The translations under genes and the position numbers were made by a program. Under the pieces are notes generated by a model. That model did not search any database. It saw only the letters and a list, made by a program, of their open reading frames with translations, and had not been told where the DNA came from. DNA of 50,423 bases from a virus, in the IMG/VR virus record IMGVR_UViG_3300025030_000147, positions 1 through 50,423 of that record. One strand, given 5' to 3'. Below, in pieces: positions 39,689 through 47,755 of the stretch; positions within the stretch are counted from its first letter, which is position 1, and each line of letters starts with the position of its first letter.

Positions 39689-40236
39689 GCAGCGAGCCTC
39701 CTGATATAAACGTCGATACCATGATCCTTCACGTCGATACCGCCATCACGGTCGTGGAGGACTACCGCATCGCAGGTATGTTTGTAGAGTATCCTGGGGA
39801 CCATTGTCACGGGGTCGTCGTCACAGACTATTCGAGTGTGCTCGATGGTGGGTGGCGGCGCTCCAAAACGGTAGTCATTTCTGAGGCACCCGAAGGTGGT
39901 CACGGGGAGGCGCAGCGCCCGGGCAAAATTCAGCGCAAGGCCGCCACCGAAAGAATGCCCGGTGACATGGACGTTATTGAGGGAGGCGCCGTACAGTTTT
40001 GCGATAACGTGGTCCCAAAGGACGTGTTCGGCCCGCGCTACACCGCCGTGCGAGAGGTATCCCGATCTACTGCGAAGCGGCACCACGAACAGATCACGCA
40101 TGACGTTGCGCCAGTTAGCCGTGCCACGAAAGACAAGGGTGCTGCCGATCAAACCAAAACGCAGATCCCCGACAGTAGTAAATCGAGGGTCTGCGTCATT
40201 GTAGCTCGCCTTGCACAGAATCGCTTTTTGCAGCAT
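39676..40236 (-). CDS. Class 3-type lipase/esterase in the lysis cassette
   Basis: A 186-aa alpha/beta hydrolase. The nucleophile elbow is GHSFGGG (Ser-95), preceded by STLVFRGT (oxyanion strand, typical of class 3 lipases), with DDDPVTMVP as the acid and a late HGIDVY as the histidine. I chose ATG 40236 (AAGGAG eight bases upstream). Located between endolysin and Rz1-like genes, it may cleave envelope lipids or acyl groups during lysis. No signal peptide is visible. Confidence 0.8.
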   Translation of the reverse strand: MLQKAILCKASYNDADPRFTTVGDLRFGLIGSTLVFRGTANWRNVMRDLFVVPLRSRSGYLSHGGVARAEHVLWDHVIAKLYGASLNNVHVTGHSFGGGLALNFARALRLPVTTFGCLRNDYRFGAPPPTIEHTRIVCDDDPVTMVPRILYKHTCDAVVLHDRDGGIDVKDHGIDVYIRRLAACGG

Positions 40237-40360
40237 CGGTCCGCTCCTTTTCAAGTCGATCACGTTTGGTCCGGCAGGCTACCGCTGGCACCTTAACGCA
40301 CGCATTAAATTTTCCAGCATGTTCGCACGTTCCACCTATGAAGTTGCAGTGCCCTGGCAT
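40196..40360 (-). CDS. Cysteine-rich small protein overlapping endolysin and lipase, 54 aa
   Basis: Reads MPGHCNFIGGTCEHAGKFNACVKVPAVACR (in parts: CNFIGGTC, CEHAGKFNAC, VPAVACR), then a charged helix RTKRDRLEKERTDAAKS. GGAG lies eight bases upstream of ATG 40360. It shares 25 bases with the endolysin gene and 41 with the lipase gene, each in another frame. It might be a small disulfide or zinc protein acting in lysis. No family recognised. Confidence 0.55.
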   Translation of the reverse strand: MPGHCNFIGGTCEHAGKFNACVKVPAVACRTKRDRLEKERTDAAKSDSVQGELQ

Positions 40361-40962
40361 GACAGTATCTCCGTGATCCGGTTGTACCGTGCTTTACGGT
40401 CGTCCAAGCCCATCAGACCACCGTTGATCCTCACCGTGAGCGTTTTCATGTCGACGACATCAGCTAGAGCATTCAATTCTCGTGTTTTCCAGTACCAGCA
40501 CGCCGACTCGACGGCGCCCTGTTTGGTCTTGAGGTAATCGAGTGTTTCGTCTAAGGTCTTGTTGATGCTGCGGGCAAAGTCGGACTGGTTACCCTTACCT
40601 GTGAGTTGGATCAGACCACGGCCACGGTGGCGGTAGCCGTCACCGGACTCTTCAGGACCATTGCCCATCCTGTTGGCGTAGGCGCGGTTACCGATCCGCT
40701 CGGGCTGGCGGGCGTACTTAGCCGCCACATCGGCGGGAAACCGTTTGGGCCAGGTGCGGGTCAGCGCCTCGGCCGAGTAATTAAGGTTTTCCACCAGCTT
40801 GGTAAACCCGATGCTCTCATGACCGCACTGCGCGAGGAATGCGGCGATACGCAGCTTGCTGTCGATGTGGTAGGTGGGCAGGACTGCGTTCAGCGCAGCG
40901 GCCCACTCAGTCGGCTCCTGTGCGGCCGGGAAACATTTATGGAACTGCTCGGCGCTGATCAT
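40336..40962 (-). CDS. GH19 chitinase-type endolysin
   Basis: A 208-aa lysozyme of the glycoside hydrolase 19 type. FLAQCGHESIGF carries the likely catalytic Glu-49. NLNYSAEALTRTWPKRFP, RGRGLIQLTGKGNQ and WYWKTRELN are family signatures. ATG 40962 overlaps the holin stop (ATGA), deciding the start. It has no secretion signal, so it depends on the holin to reach peptidoglycan. Confidence 0.9.
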   Translation of the reverse strand: MISAEQFHKCFPAAQEPTEWAAALNAVLPTYHIDSKLRIAAFLAQCGHESIGFTKLVENLNYSAEALTRTWPKRFPADVAAKYARQPERIGNRAYANRMGNGPEESGDGYRHRGRGLIQLTGKGNQSDFARSINKTLDETLDYLKTKQGAVESACWYWKTRELNALADVVDMKTLTVRINGGLMGLDDRKARYNRITEILSCQGTATS

Positions 40963-41171
40963 TGCACCTGACACTTTTTACTGCAGCGCCGATGCTCTAT
41001 GAAGCAGAGCATACAGGTGTAGACTTTCGGACCCTGGCGAAGTATCTGAATCAAGGTGTAAATTGCAGTGAGTATGTAGACCCAAATCTGCCACTCAATG
41101 CCAAAAAAGCTGGTCGCTGTGATAAGCGCCGGGGGTACTACTTTCACACTCTCGGTAACGACTTCACGCAT
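40959..41171 (-). CDS. Holin-like membrane protein, 70 aa
   Basis: ATG 41171 with GGGGGTG upstream. MREVVTESVKVVPPALITATSFFGIEWQIWVYILTAIYTLIQILRQ has one or two hydrophobic segments separated by few residues, and the tail is Cys-rich (YTCMLCFIEHRRCSKKCQ). The VPPALITATSFFG and ILTAIYTLIQI style resembles class II (T7-type) holins. It precedes the endolysin gene, the usual holin position. Confidence 0.78.
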   Translation of the reverse strand: MREVVTESVKVVPPALITATSFFGIEWQIWVYILTAIYTLIQILRQGPKVYTCMLCFIEHRRCSKKCQVQ

Positions 41172-41186
41172 CAAACACCCCCAATA

Positions 41187-42851
41187 TTATTCATGATCAT
41201 TCAAAAAAGACTCAAGGCGGTCCATCAGATCGTCCACCCGCGAACGCGCCTGCTGCTGACCGGCGGGGGCAGGGGCAGCCTCGGCTACAGCCGCCTGTGT
41301 CCACGGGGCGTTGACGAACCCCTTGTAGAGCGACTTATTCTTTTCGATGTTTGCCGATGCACTGGACCCGTTCAGATCCCTCGCCTCGCGTTCTAGGTTG
41401 CTGACCCCGATCTCGATGTTCTCGCGGCGGGCCTTTGCGGTCTTAGCCGGGTCGATGTCGGGCGGCGGTGTGCCGATCCAGTTTTTCTTGAGCCAGGCGG
41501 CGCGCAGGCGGGGGTCGGACCACCCTGGAGCGACGATACGTCCGGCGGCAATCTCGCCCGACAGCCACATTTCCACGCACGGGTCCAGATAGTCGCTCGC
41601 CATCTCGTTGCGCCAGATCTGGCAGACGCGCCAGAACAGCAGCAGGGTGGCGCGGGAGGCCGAATAGTTCTGGTTGAACTTCATCAGCACGACTTCCAGC
41701 GGAATGCTCAAGCTGGAGGACAGGTGGCTGGCAAACGCATCCACAAAGGTGTCGAACTTATCGCCCGGTGCCGAGTTGGGGAACGGTTTAAGGGTGGACC
41801 CTTTGGTGAGGTTGGCAACGACCATTGACCCCGGTGTGTTACTGGTCGCCTCGGGTATCCTTGACACCGCCGTGACGCCCGGGTACAATTGTTCAACTGG
41901 CTCGGATGGTGTCACCTGACTGACCGGCGGCGCGGCAGGGCCGGCTCCCTGACCGGTCAGGATGCCCTCGAACACGTTGACAGCATCCTCGTCCTCGGAC
42001 GGCTCGATGAACGCCACGAAACCAGCTTGGTTGATCGCCTTTTTGATACTGGCCGCCGAGAAATCGGTGATGTTCTCGAACTCCTGAATTGCGTGCGCCA
42101 GGCGGGAGTATCCGCGGCCTTGACCGGCGTACTCGGGGCGGAACCCGTGCAGCATGAAGATCCTGCCGGACTTGTCGGTGGCGGGGATGGTCACAGGGGT
42201 GAAATTGCCCTCAGTGTCCCTCACCCAAATCTTGTAGCCCGTCTCTCTACCGTTGGCGTCCCGCTCGATGCCGTCCTTTCCGAGTTGGAAACCCCAACTG
42301 GAGGTGTAAGCATCGCCGCGCACCTGGTCGGGGTCAATGAACTCCCACTGCAGGGGATTCTGGAGCCCGGGGTCGTTACTGTAGAAGAACCGCACGAAGA
42401 TGTCGTTATCGCGGTGCTGGAAAAGCTGGTAGAGGTTCTGTGACTGGTACCAGGTCAGGTTCCCTGCGCGGTGCTGTTTCTTGTCGCGCGCCCACAGGTC
42501 GAACCGCTCACCGACATCGTGCGCCCACTCGGCGGCACGCTCGGGAGTGATGCCTAGGATCTCGCAACAGGGGGTAAGTTCTAGGCGCAGACCGGTATCG
42601 GCCACGGTGTCTGCGAACCGCTCCACGATGGCACGGGCCTGCATGGAGTCGTTCATGGCAGCGCGGGCGTTCCGGCGCGCCTCGGTGTGGCTCACGTAGG
42701 TGGTGCGACCGCTGGCTGACAGACCGGCGGGCCACTTGCTGCCCCCGCGGTCGCGGATGGTGAAGGTCGATGCATCGTCATACGCCTGGGGCGCTGCGGG
42801 AGTGCCCGCCCAACCAGACATTTTGCCGGCGAACCAGGAAATGATGCTCAT
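41187..42851 (-). CDS. Portal protein (lambda gpB-like)
   Basis: A 554-aa portal with typical landmarks: SISWFAGKMSGW at the start, HTEARRNARAAMNDSMQARAIVERFADTVADTGLRLEL, WEFIDPDQVRGD, GRGYSRLAHAIQEFENITDFSAASIKKAINQAG and LEVVLMKFNQNYSASRATLLLFWRV. It forms the dodecameric vertex used by the terminase. The start overlaps the DUF6148 gene (ATGA). Confidence 0.93.
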   Translation of the reverse strand: MSIISWFAGKMSGWAGTPAAPQAYDDASTFTIRDRGGSKWPAGLSASGRTTYVSHTEARRNARAAMNDSMQARAIVERFADTVADTGLRLELTPCCEILGITPERAAEWAHDVGERFDLWARDKKQHRAGNLTWYQSQNLYQLFQHRDNDIFVRFFYSNDPGLQNPLQWEFIDPDQVRGDAYTSSWGFQLGKDGIERDANGRETGYKIWVRDTEGNFTPVTIPATDKSGRIFMLHGFRPEYAGQGRGYSRLAHAIQEFENITDFSAASIKKAINQAGFVAFIEPSEDEDAVNVFEGILTGQGAGPAAPPVSQVTPSEPVEQLYPGVTAVSRIPEATSNTPGSMVVANLTKGSTLKPFPNSAPGDKFDTFVDAFASHLSSSLSIPLEVVLMKFNQNYSASRATLLLFWRVCQIWRNEMASDYLDPCVEMWLSGEIAAGRIVAPGWSDPRLRAAWLKKNWIGTPPPDIDPAKTAKARRENIEIGVSNLEREARDLNGSSASANIEKNKSLYKGFVNAPWTQAAVAEAAPAPAGQQQARSRVDDLMDRLESFLNDHE

Positions 42852-43132
42852 CGGCTGTGCCTCCGCAGGTTCATGTTGATCAGACCACGGCCATAGAGTC
42901 GATTGGTGAGCCTGTTGATTTGGGATTCGATCAGGGAAATTTCGCGGGAGAGTTCTTCGGGCGACCGCCTCTTGGTCATCTGTTTTCCCTCTCCACTATC
43001 AAAACTGTAGGTTTCCACCTCAGAATGAGAAAGCGCAGCCAGATACGCCGTGTTGGCGGCGTCTAGCTGCGCTTGTTTGGCTGCGATCTGTGCCGCAATC
43101 TGCGCTTTCTCTGTGGTGGACAGGTAGCTCAT
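42848..43132 (-). CDS. DUF6148-like head protein (gpW-position), 94 aa
   Basis: Product STTEKAQIAAQIAAKQAQLDAANTAYL, SEVETYSFDSGEGKQMTKRRSPEELSREI and GRGLINMNLRRH matches small helical proteins between terminase and portal in lambda-like heads (DUF6148). It probably joins the head-tail connector. No Shine-Dalgarno sequence; the ATG at 43132 lies seven bases after the predicted -10 box, pointing to leaderless translation. Confidence 0.8.
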   Translation of the reverse strand: MSYLSTTEKAQIAAQIAAKQAQLDAANTAYLAALSHSEVETYSFDSGEGKQMTKRRSPEELSREISLIESQINRLTNRLYGRGLINMNLRRHSR

Positions 43133-43139
43133 GGCGCGC

Positions 43140-43168
43140 AGGGTACAGTGCGCTCATGAGAAAGTCAA
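43140..43168 (-). promoter_or_regulatory. Promoter of the portal transcript (leaderless geometry)
   Basis: TTGACT (43168-43163), a 17-base spacer and TACCCT (43145-43140) on the minus strand. Seven bases separate the -10 box from the ATG at 43132. The -10 box is weak (TACCCT), but the whole site is similar to the capsid promoter at 39096-39124, which supports it. Confidence 0.55.
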
Positions 43169-43184
43169 GAAATTAATTAAACAT

Positions 43185-43319
43185 CTACCAGTTGATCTTC
43201 ATGTCGATCTTGCGACCCTTCCATAACAGATAAAGGAAAAGTACCCCAAGTGCAATAAGGAACACAATCACGGTGCAACCAAAAACTTGCAGCAGAGTGA
43301 TAACCTTTTCGGGTATCAT
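43185..43319 (-). CDS. Small membrane protein, 44 aa
   Basis: Reads MIPEKVITLLQ, then one strong hydrophobic helix (VFGCTVIVFLIALGVLFLYLLW), then the basic tail KGRKIDMKINW. It is a single-pass membrane peptide lying between the RHH/zinc genes and the portal promoter. A holin accessory or exclusion role is possible; nothing in the sequence decides it. Confidence 0.55.
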   Translation of the reverse strand: MIPEKVITLLQVFGCTVIVFLIALGVLFLYLLWKGRKIDMKINW

Positions 43320-43324
43320 TACCG

Positions 43325-43477
43325 TCACGACGCCTCCCTTGTAGCCGCCGCGGCACGCATGATCGCCGCCTTGCGCCTAGCCTGGCAGTCCTCTACCATC
43401 ACCATGAACTTCATCATCAACCCGTTGTATCCAATACACCCGCATGTCGACATATCCCGCCACGTTTTACGCTCCAT
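43325..43477 (-). CDS. Small Cys/Met-rich protein, 50 aa
   Basis: ATG 43477 with AGGAGG seven bases upstream; longer readings in the same frame are Arg/Ser-rich and non-coding in look. MERKTWRDMSTCGCIGYNGLMMKFMVMVEDCQARRK, ending AAAATREAS. The cysteines CGC and C could hold metal. It overlaps the RHH gene by 11 bases. Function unknown. Confidence 0.5.
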   Translation of the reverse strand: MERKTWRDMSTCGCIGYNGLMMKFMVMVEDCQARRKAAIMRAAAATREAS

Positions 43478-43781
43478 CACCACACCTCCTGACGAATTTT
43501 CCGTTGATGTGCGGTATCGTGCCGCACTGGTACGCCGCCCCCGACTGAGTCGACCCGCAGTACGGACAGACGGGCGGTATGGGTGTCTCTTCCGGCTCAA
43601 TGCCGCTGATACACCGGTCCTTGACGTACTCGCTGATCGACATCTTGCGCCGGAATGCGCGCCGCCGGAACTCTTCCTTTTCATGGGTGGTCACCCTGAT
43701 CTGGAGTTGCGAGTCGGCGGTATCATCCTTGCTGGTTCCTGACGGACGACCTGCCCCCTTTCTTGCACCGCCGCTAGGCAC
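43467..43781 (-). CDS. Ribbon-helix-helix protein with C-terminal zinc ribbon, 104 aa
   Basis: GTG start, GGAGG upstream in the HNH gene. SQLQIRVTTHEKEEFRRRAFRRKMSISEYVKDRC fits a ribbon-helix-helix DNA-binding domain like those of Arc/MobC-type regulators. A zinc ribbon follows (CPYCGSTQSGAAYQCG, RRCG). The basic N-terminus (GARKGAGRPSG) resembles those of small DNA-binding phage proteins. It could regulate late transcription; inference only. Confidence 0.65.
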   Translation of the reverse strand: MPSGGARKGAGRPSGTSKDDTADSQLQIRVTTHEKEEFRRRAFRRKMSISEYVKDRCISGIEPEETPIPPVCPYCGSTQSGAAYQCGTIPHINGKFVRRCGDGA

Positions 43782-44376
43782 TGTTCACCTCCAATTTGTT
43801 GTGTTTACTCATATTTTCGGATGCGGTTATCACTTGAAGATTCCAAGGTACGTGCAACCCGCTTACGTTTTCACCCTGTAGCGGAACTATGTGATCTACA
43901 TGGTACTGTACCCCCAAAGCATCGCTCAACATTTTTGAATAGAGATAAAAAGCCTCTATCTGAACTAAATGATCTTCCGTAAGCCATTTAGGGGTACGTT
44001 GTATCTTAGATAATTGATATTTACGGGTGTAGTGCAACATTTTATGAGAGTTTTTACTACGCCACTCACGATTAACTTCAAGTATCCTATCCTTATTTTC
44101 CTTGTATATTTTCTGATGACGTTCTTTTTCTTTATCCTTGTTTCTGGCGTACCACTCTTTTTGGGCTTTTAACTGCTTTTCTTTATTCTTAGCAGTCCAC
44201 GCATCGCTGGCAGCTTTTCTTTTTATTTTACAACGCCTTGCATCAATTTCTTTTTTCTTTTCCTTGTTATTAGAAGCCCACGCTTTATTTCTAGCACGTA
44301 GGCAAGTTTTACATGTGCCGTTTTTGTAGACGTTTTCAGGAACCAAAGGATGACCGTTTACGCAGTGTGTTTTCAT
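43774..44376 (-). CDS. HNH homing endonuclease 1
   Basis: A 200-aa protein. The N-terminal zinc module is CVNGH...CKTC (CX2GH, then CX2C), a long basic helical linker follows, and the C-terminal HNH core is YHVDHIVPLQGENVSGLHVPWNLQVITASENMSKHN. The gene is visibly A+T-rich against its neighbours, a sign of insertion. It has its own leaderless-type promoter. It is similar in build to the HNH gene at 46338-47078, and the two flank the large terminase gene. Confidence 0.9.
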   Translation of the reverse strand: MKTHCVNGHPLVPENVYKNGTCKTCLRARNKAWASNNKEKKKEIDARRCKIKRKAASDAWTAKNKEKQLKAQKEWYARNKDKEKERHQKIYKENKDRILEVNREWRSKNSHKMLHYTRKYQLSKIQRTPKWLTEDHLVQIEAFYLYSKMLSDALGVQYHVDHIVPLQGENVSGLHVPWNLQVITASENMSKHNKLEVNSA

Positions 44377-44383
44377 GGATTAC

Positions 44384-44412
44384 AAAATAATTTATTTTAG
44401 ATTTAATGTCAA
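44384..44412 (-). promoter_or_regulatory. Promoter of HNH gene 1 (leaderless geometry)
   Basis: TTGACA (44412-44407), a 17-base spacer and TATTTT (44389-44384) on the minus strand. Seven bases separate the -10 box from the ATG at 44376, with no ribosome site. It fills the gap after the large terminase stop. Confidence 0.55.
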
Positions 44413-44421
44413 TACTTATTT

Positions 44422-46341
44422 TCACCGAGGACCTGCACCTTGTTTCGTCATCATGTCGAGGACCATGATATGATTGATCTGCTGGATCTCGATATCCGAT
44501 GCGCCCGCCTGTTTGGCAGCCATTCGCATAGCGTTCACCTTGCTATCCAGGTACACGTCGCCAGCACATAGGGCGTACACGCGGCAGTCCAGCGCCTCAT
44601 TACGACGCCCCCCTGCGTGGAAACTCCCATCGACGCGCTTTTCCTCCGCAGCAAGCTGAACAAAGTATTTTTCTGCGCGGTCACGGGGGAAATTGCAAAA
44701 GCCAGGGCGCTGCGGCTCCACGTCCCTACGTTGGATCTGCAGGTTCGAGTAGGTCCGGCTTTTGTAGTAGTGGGTGGATATGTCGTAGAAGGTCACGTCG
44801 CCGGCGCGGTTACTGCGGACAGCACGATAGCGGATGAAGTCGTGGGGGCCGGCCTCGTCGCCAGTTTCATCACGCCGTTTCTTGAGCGCCCCCACCCCCT
44901 TGATAGGAAAGGTATTTTGCCACCGGCTTGTGAACGCATACACGATGTCCACAAGGTTGCCGTCACCGCTGTCGATAAAGATCAGACTGACCGGGCGACC
45001 CTGTAACATCAGACCACCCTTGAGCGCCCATTGATGCATGTCCTCCCAGGCGCCCTCGAACGCGCTCTTACCGGTATCCCCCTCGAACACCTTGTAGCCG
45101 AGCGACCAGGTGCGGAAACCGGCGCCGTGACCGAGTATTTCTGCCTCCAAGCGCGGTGGATTGAGCGGGTCGCCGGCAGAGCCCCGTTGCACGTCCACGC
45201 CCATTGTGATGAACAGCACGCCGTCCGGCACCTCGCCCTCACGATACTCGCCACGTAGCTCGATGATCTTCTCTACCTTGGGCCTGCTGCCGATCTCCTT
45301 GTAGGGCATACCGAGGTACAGGTTTGTGAACGACCTCATCTTAGCAGGATCGTCCTTGGCATCCAGATACTTCTGATATAGCTCATACCAGGAGAGCATA
45401 CCCGGGGCGCTGTACATCGAGCTGATCCAGTAGCTCCGGTGGTTCTTGTTGTTCGGAGTGGCGGTCGCCTCCCAATAGCCAGCGGCGAACATCTCCGCTT
45501 TTTGGTGATTATGGATCTGGCCGGCACAGTGGGGGCACTCGTACCAAACCTTGTAGAGATGGCCGCCCTTCATCTCATGCCGCAGGTTGCGGAACTCCAA
45601 GTGGTCGAACACGCCGCAGCACGGACAGGGCACCTTGAACTTGCGCCGGTCGCCCATCTCATAGCGGTCGCGGATCAAACTGGCTTCATGTGTGGTGGGT
45701 GTGGAAAACTCCATGATCTTCTTGCGTGCACCCCAGGCGGCGGTTCGACCGTGGGCGACATCCAACCAGTTACCCTCGCCGGTGGTGAGCAGAGCAGGGG
45801 CACCGTCGACCTCATCGAGTACCAGGACGCGCTTGCTGTCGGACCGCAGACTGCTCGCGCTGCGGCTGGACGCCATGTTGAGGGTACCACCAGCGTACTC
45901 CTTACTGAAAGTCTTATCCCCAGTGCGTCGGCTTTTAGAATTTTCGATCTGCGCGAAGATTTTGGGCCGCATCCCGATAGAGTCGATCAGCGGCTCCAGG
46001 CGTTTGGTAGCCCACTTCTCAAGCAGTTCCTCGTTGGCGCTCACGTACAGGATCTCAGCCGGCACGCAATCCATGAAATACGCGATAACGTTCTCCGCAC
46101 ACGCGGTCAGGCCCAACTGAACACCCTTCATCACGCTGACAATCTGAACGGGTGAGAAAGGGCTCATCGAATCCATCAGTTCCACCATATATGGGGTCTT
46201 AGCATTATCCCAAAAGCCCGGGAATGGCGTGTTGGTGGGCATAAGACGATGACCTTGTACATAGTCAGAGATTAGAGCGGGAGGAGCAGTGATAGGTTTA
46301 AGATTATTCTGTTCAAGCAGAAATTGGATGTCGGAAATCAT
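44422..46341 (-). CDS. Terminase large subunit (lambda gpA-like)
   Basis: A 639-aa terminase. Walker A is the deviant MKGVQLGLT (Lys-72 at the beginning, as in lambda gpA KSARVGYSK). Walker B is VLVLDEVDG (Asp-176, Glu-177). A zinc finger (CPCCG...CPHCAG) follows, and the nuclease half contains VDVQRGS and WQNTFPIKGVG. The ATG 46341 overlaps the stop of HNH gene 2 (ATGA). It cuts and packages DNA. Confidence 0.92.
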   Translation of the reverse strand: MISDIQFLLEQNNLKPITAPPALISDYVQGHRLMPTNTPFPGFWDNAKTPYMVELMDSMSPFSPVQIVSVMKGVQLGLTACAENVIAYFMDCVPAEILYVSANEELLEKWATKRLEPLIDSIGMRPKIFAQIENSKSRRTGDKTFSKEYAGGTLNMASSRSASSLRSDSKRVLVLDEVDGAPALLTTGEGNWLDVAHGRTAAWGARKKIMEFSTPTTHEASLIRDRYEMGDRRKFKVPCPCCGVFDHLEFRNLRHEMKGGHLYKVWYECPHCAGQIHNHQKAEMFAAGYWEATATPNNKNHRSYWISSMYSAPGMLSWYELYQKYLDAKDDPAKMRSFTNLYLGMPYKEIGSRPKVEKIIELRGEYREGEVPDGVLFITMGVDVQRGSAGDPLNPPRLEAEILGHGAGFRTWSLGYKVFEGDTGKSAFEGAWEDMHQWALKGGLMLQGRPVSLIFIDSGDGNLVDIVYAFTSRWQNTFPIKGVGALKKRRDETGDEAGPHDFIRYRAVRSNRAGDVTFYDISTHYYKSRTYSNLQIQRRDVEPQRPGFCNFPRDRAEKYFVQLAAEEKRVDGSFHAGGRRNEALDCRVYALCAGDVYLDSKVNAMRMAAKQAGASDIEIQQINHIMVLDMMTKQGAGPR

Positions 46342-47078
46342 ACCGCACCCGGAGCAAAACAATTATGCTTCTTTCTGTTTTCTTCGGCGGGAATTACTTG
46401 CAGATTCCAGGGCACATGCAGTCCGCTAACCAATTTACCGCGGAGCGGTACAATGTGGTCTACATGATGTTCTATGCCTGTTTCTTTTGTCATCTGTTTG
46501 GACGAAGTATAGAATGATCGTATTTCCAAGATTTGTTCATCGGTTAGCCACGATGGGGTACGGTTAGCCTTTGCTGCCTTACGTTTTGATACATTAGAAA
46601 GTATTTTGTCCATGTTTTCTTTGGCATATCTGACAGAATATGCTGATCTTGACTCTTTACATCTGGCATGACTCTTTCTATTTTGGGCATAAACTTTATC
46701 TCTATTTCTATCTATCCAAAGTTTTCTAGCAGCTTTAACTTTATCCGCATTTGATTTTCTGTATCTCTCAGAGGACTCCTTTACCTTTTCGGGATTATTT
46801 TGCCGATATTTTTTTCCTTTTTCAGCAGCTTTTTTTGGATCGTATCGTTTTCTTGCATTTTCTCTCGAACAGATCTTACACCCTCCTGATTTATTCACGT
46901 TTTCGGGGGTTCTTTCATGCCCACGAACACAGTGAGTTTTATGTGGAGAATCCTTTTTTAGATTATTTTTGTACCACTCTGCGGAGCGTATACGGGCACA
47001 GATTCTGCAATCGCCTTTGTTTGTAGTGGTTTCTGGTGTTCTTTTATGCCCCTGTTTACAGTGAGTTGACCGCACCAT
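46338..47078 (-). CDS. HNH homing endonuclease 2
   Basis: A 246-aa protein with two zinc modules (CKQGHKRTPETTTNKGDCRIC and CVRGHERTPENVNKSGGCKIC, each longer in full), a long basic linker (KKAAEKGKKYRQNNPEKV) and the HNH core (HHVDHIVPLRGKLVSGLHVPWNLQVIPAEEN). It lies between small and large terminase genes with a TAATG overlap upstream and an ATGA overlap downstream. A+T-rich, so probably an insertion. Similar to HNH gene 1. Confidence 0.9.
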   Translation of the reverse strand: MVRSTHCKQGHKRTPETTTNKGDCRICARIRSAEWYKNNLKKDSPHKTHCVRGHERTPENVNKSGGCKICSRENARKRYDPKKAAEKGKKYRQNNPEKVKESSERYRKSNADKVKAARKLWIDRNRDKVYAQNRKSHARCKESRSAYSVRYAKENMDKILSNVSKRKAAKANRTPSWLTDEQILEIRSFYTSSKQMTKETGIEHHVDHIVPLRGKLVSGLHVPWNLQVIPAEENRKKHNCFAPGAV

Positions 47079-47710
47079 TACCCGATCACCTCTGTACCTT
47101 GTTTCACCAGAAAGTCGTCCATCAGGCGTTTGATGTGCGCCAGGATGCGGACCACCTCCGTGTCTATCTTCTGCTCGACCTTCAACATTAGCTCCACATC
47201 CTCGACACCGAAGATGCCGGCGATATCGGCGGACAACTTGCCACCCAGAGTACGAAGCTCGTTGGAATCAATCTGATACAGCTTCCCGAACACGGTACGG
47301 ACCAGCGTGCGGTCGATCAGCTCCCCGCGCTTCGCCTCACGCTCGACGCGGATCTTGAGCAGACCTTCCAGCTTGTGCAGTTTGTCGATGTCGGACTTGG
47401 TGAGTTTTTTGAAATCGAGGTCGGCCGCCGCGGACAGGACCGCCTCGGCGTCGAAGCCCTCTGTGTCGTCTGAGGGCGGGGGGATCTCGCCGCGCTTAAT
47501 GGCGGCGACGGTGCGGGCGTTGACCGCGCAAGGGTGAAGGGGCTGCCCTTGACGAGCAGCGATCCATTCGGCGTTCTTTGGATCTTCCGTGTCAATCTTT
47601 CCGTCTACACGGTTCAGGTAGCCGCGCTGCACCAACGACTGTATCGCCTGCCGGCTGATGGCAGGTTTGATGAAGTTGGTGGCAAATTCTTTGACGGTAA
47701 GTTTCGGCAT
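47078..47710 (-). CDS. Terminase small subunit (Nu1-like)
   Basis: The 210-aa product starts MPKLTVKEFATNFIKPAISRQAIQSLVQRGYLNRVDG, a winged-HTH type start like Nu1 terminases, then a long helical region (DIDKLHKLEGLLKIRVEREAKRGELIDR). It recognises the packaging site. ATG 47710 has no ribosome site and lies seven bases after a -10 box (47723-47718), fitting leaderless translation. It ends in a TAATG overlap with HNH gene 2. Confidence 0.82.
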   Translation of the reverse strand: MPKLTVKEFATNFIKPAISRQAIQSLVQRGYLNRVDGKIDTEDPKNAEWIAARQGQPLHPCAVNARTVAAIKRGEIPPPSDDTEGFDAEAVLSAAADLDFKKLTKSDIDKLHKLEGLLKIRVEREAKRGELIDRTLVRTVFGKLYQIDSNELRTLGGKLSADIAGIFGVEDVELMLKVEQKIDTEVVRILAHIKRLMDDFLVKQGTEVIG

Positions 47711-47717
47711 GGCGGCG

Positions 47718-47747
47718 ATGCTACCACCGTGCAACAGATGTTGTCAA
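47718..47747 (-). promoter_or_regulatory. Promoter of the terminase transcript (leaderless geometry)
   Basis: TTGACA (47747-47742), an 18-base spacer and TAGCAT (47723-47718) on the minus strand. Seven bases then separate it from the ATG at 47710. It fills the 45-base gap after the upstream gene stop. Confidence 0.55.
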
Positions 47748-47755
47748 GCCTATTG

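Noticed and set aside
44422-46341. Defective Walker A in the large terminase
   Set aside because: Lysine at the start of the loop (KGVQLGLT) is the normal deviant form in lambda gpA-type terminases.
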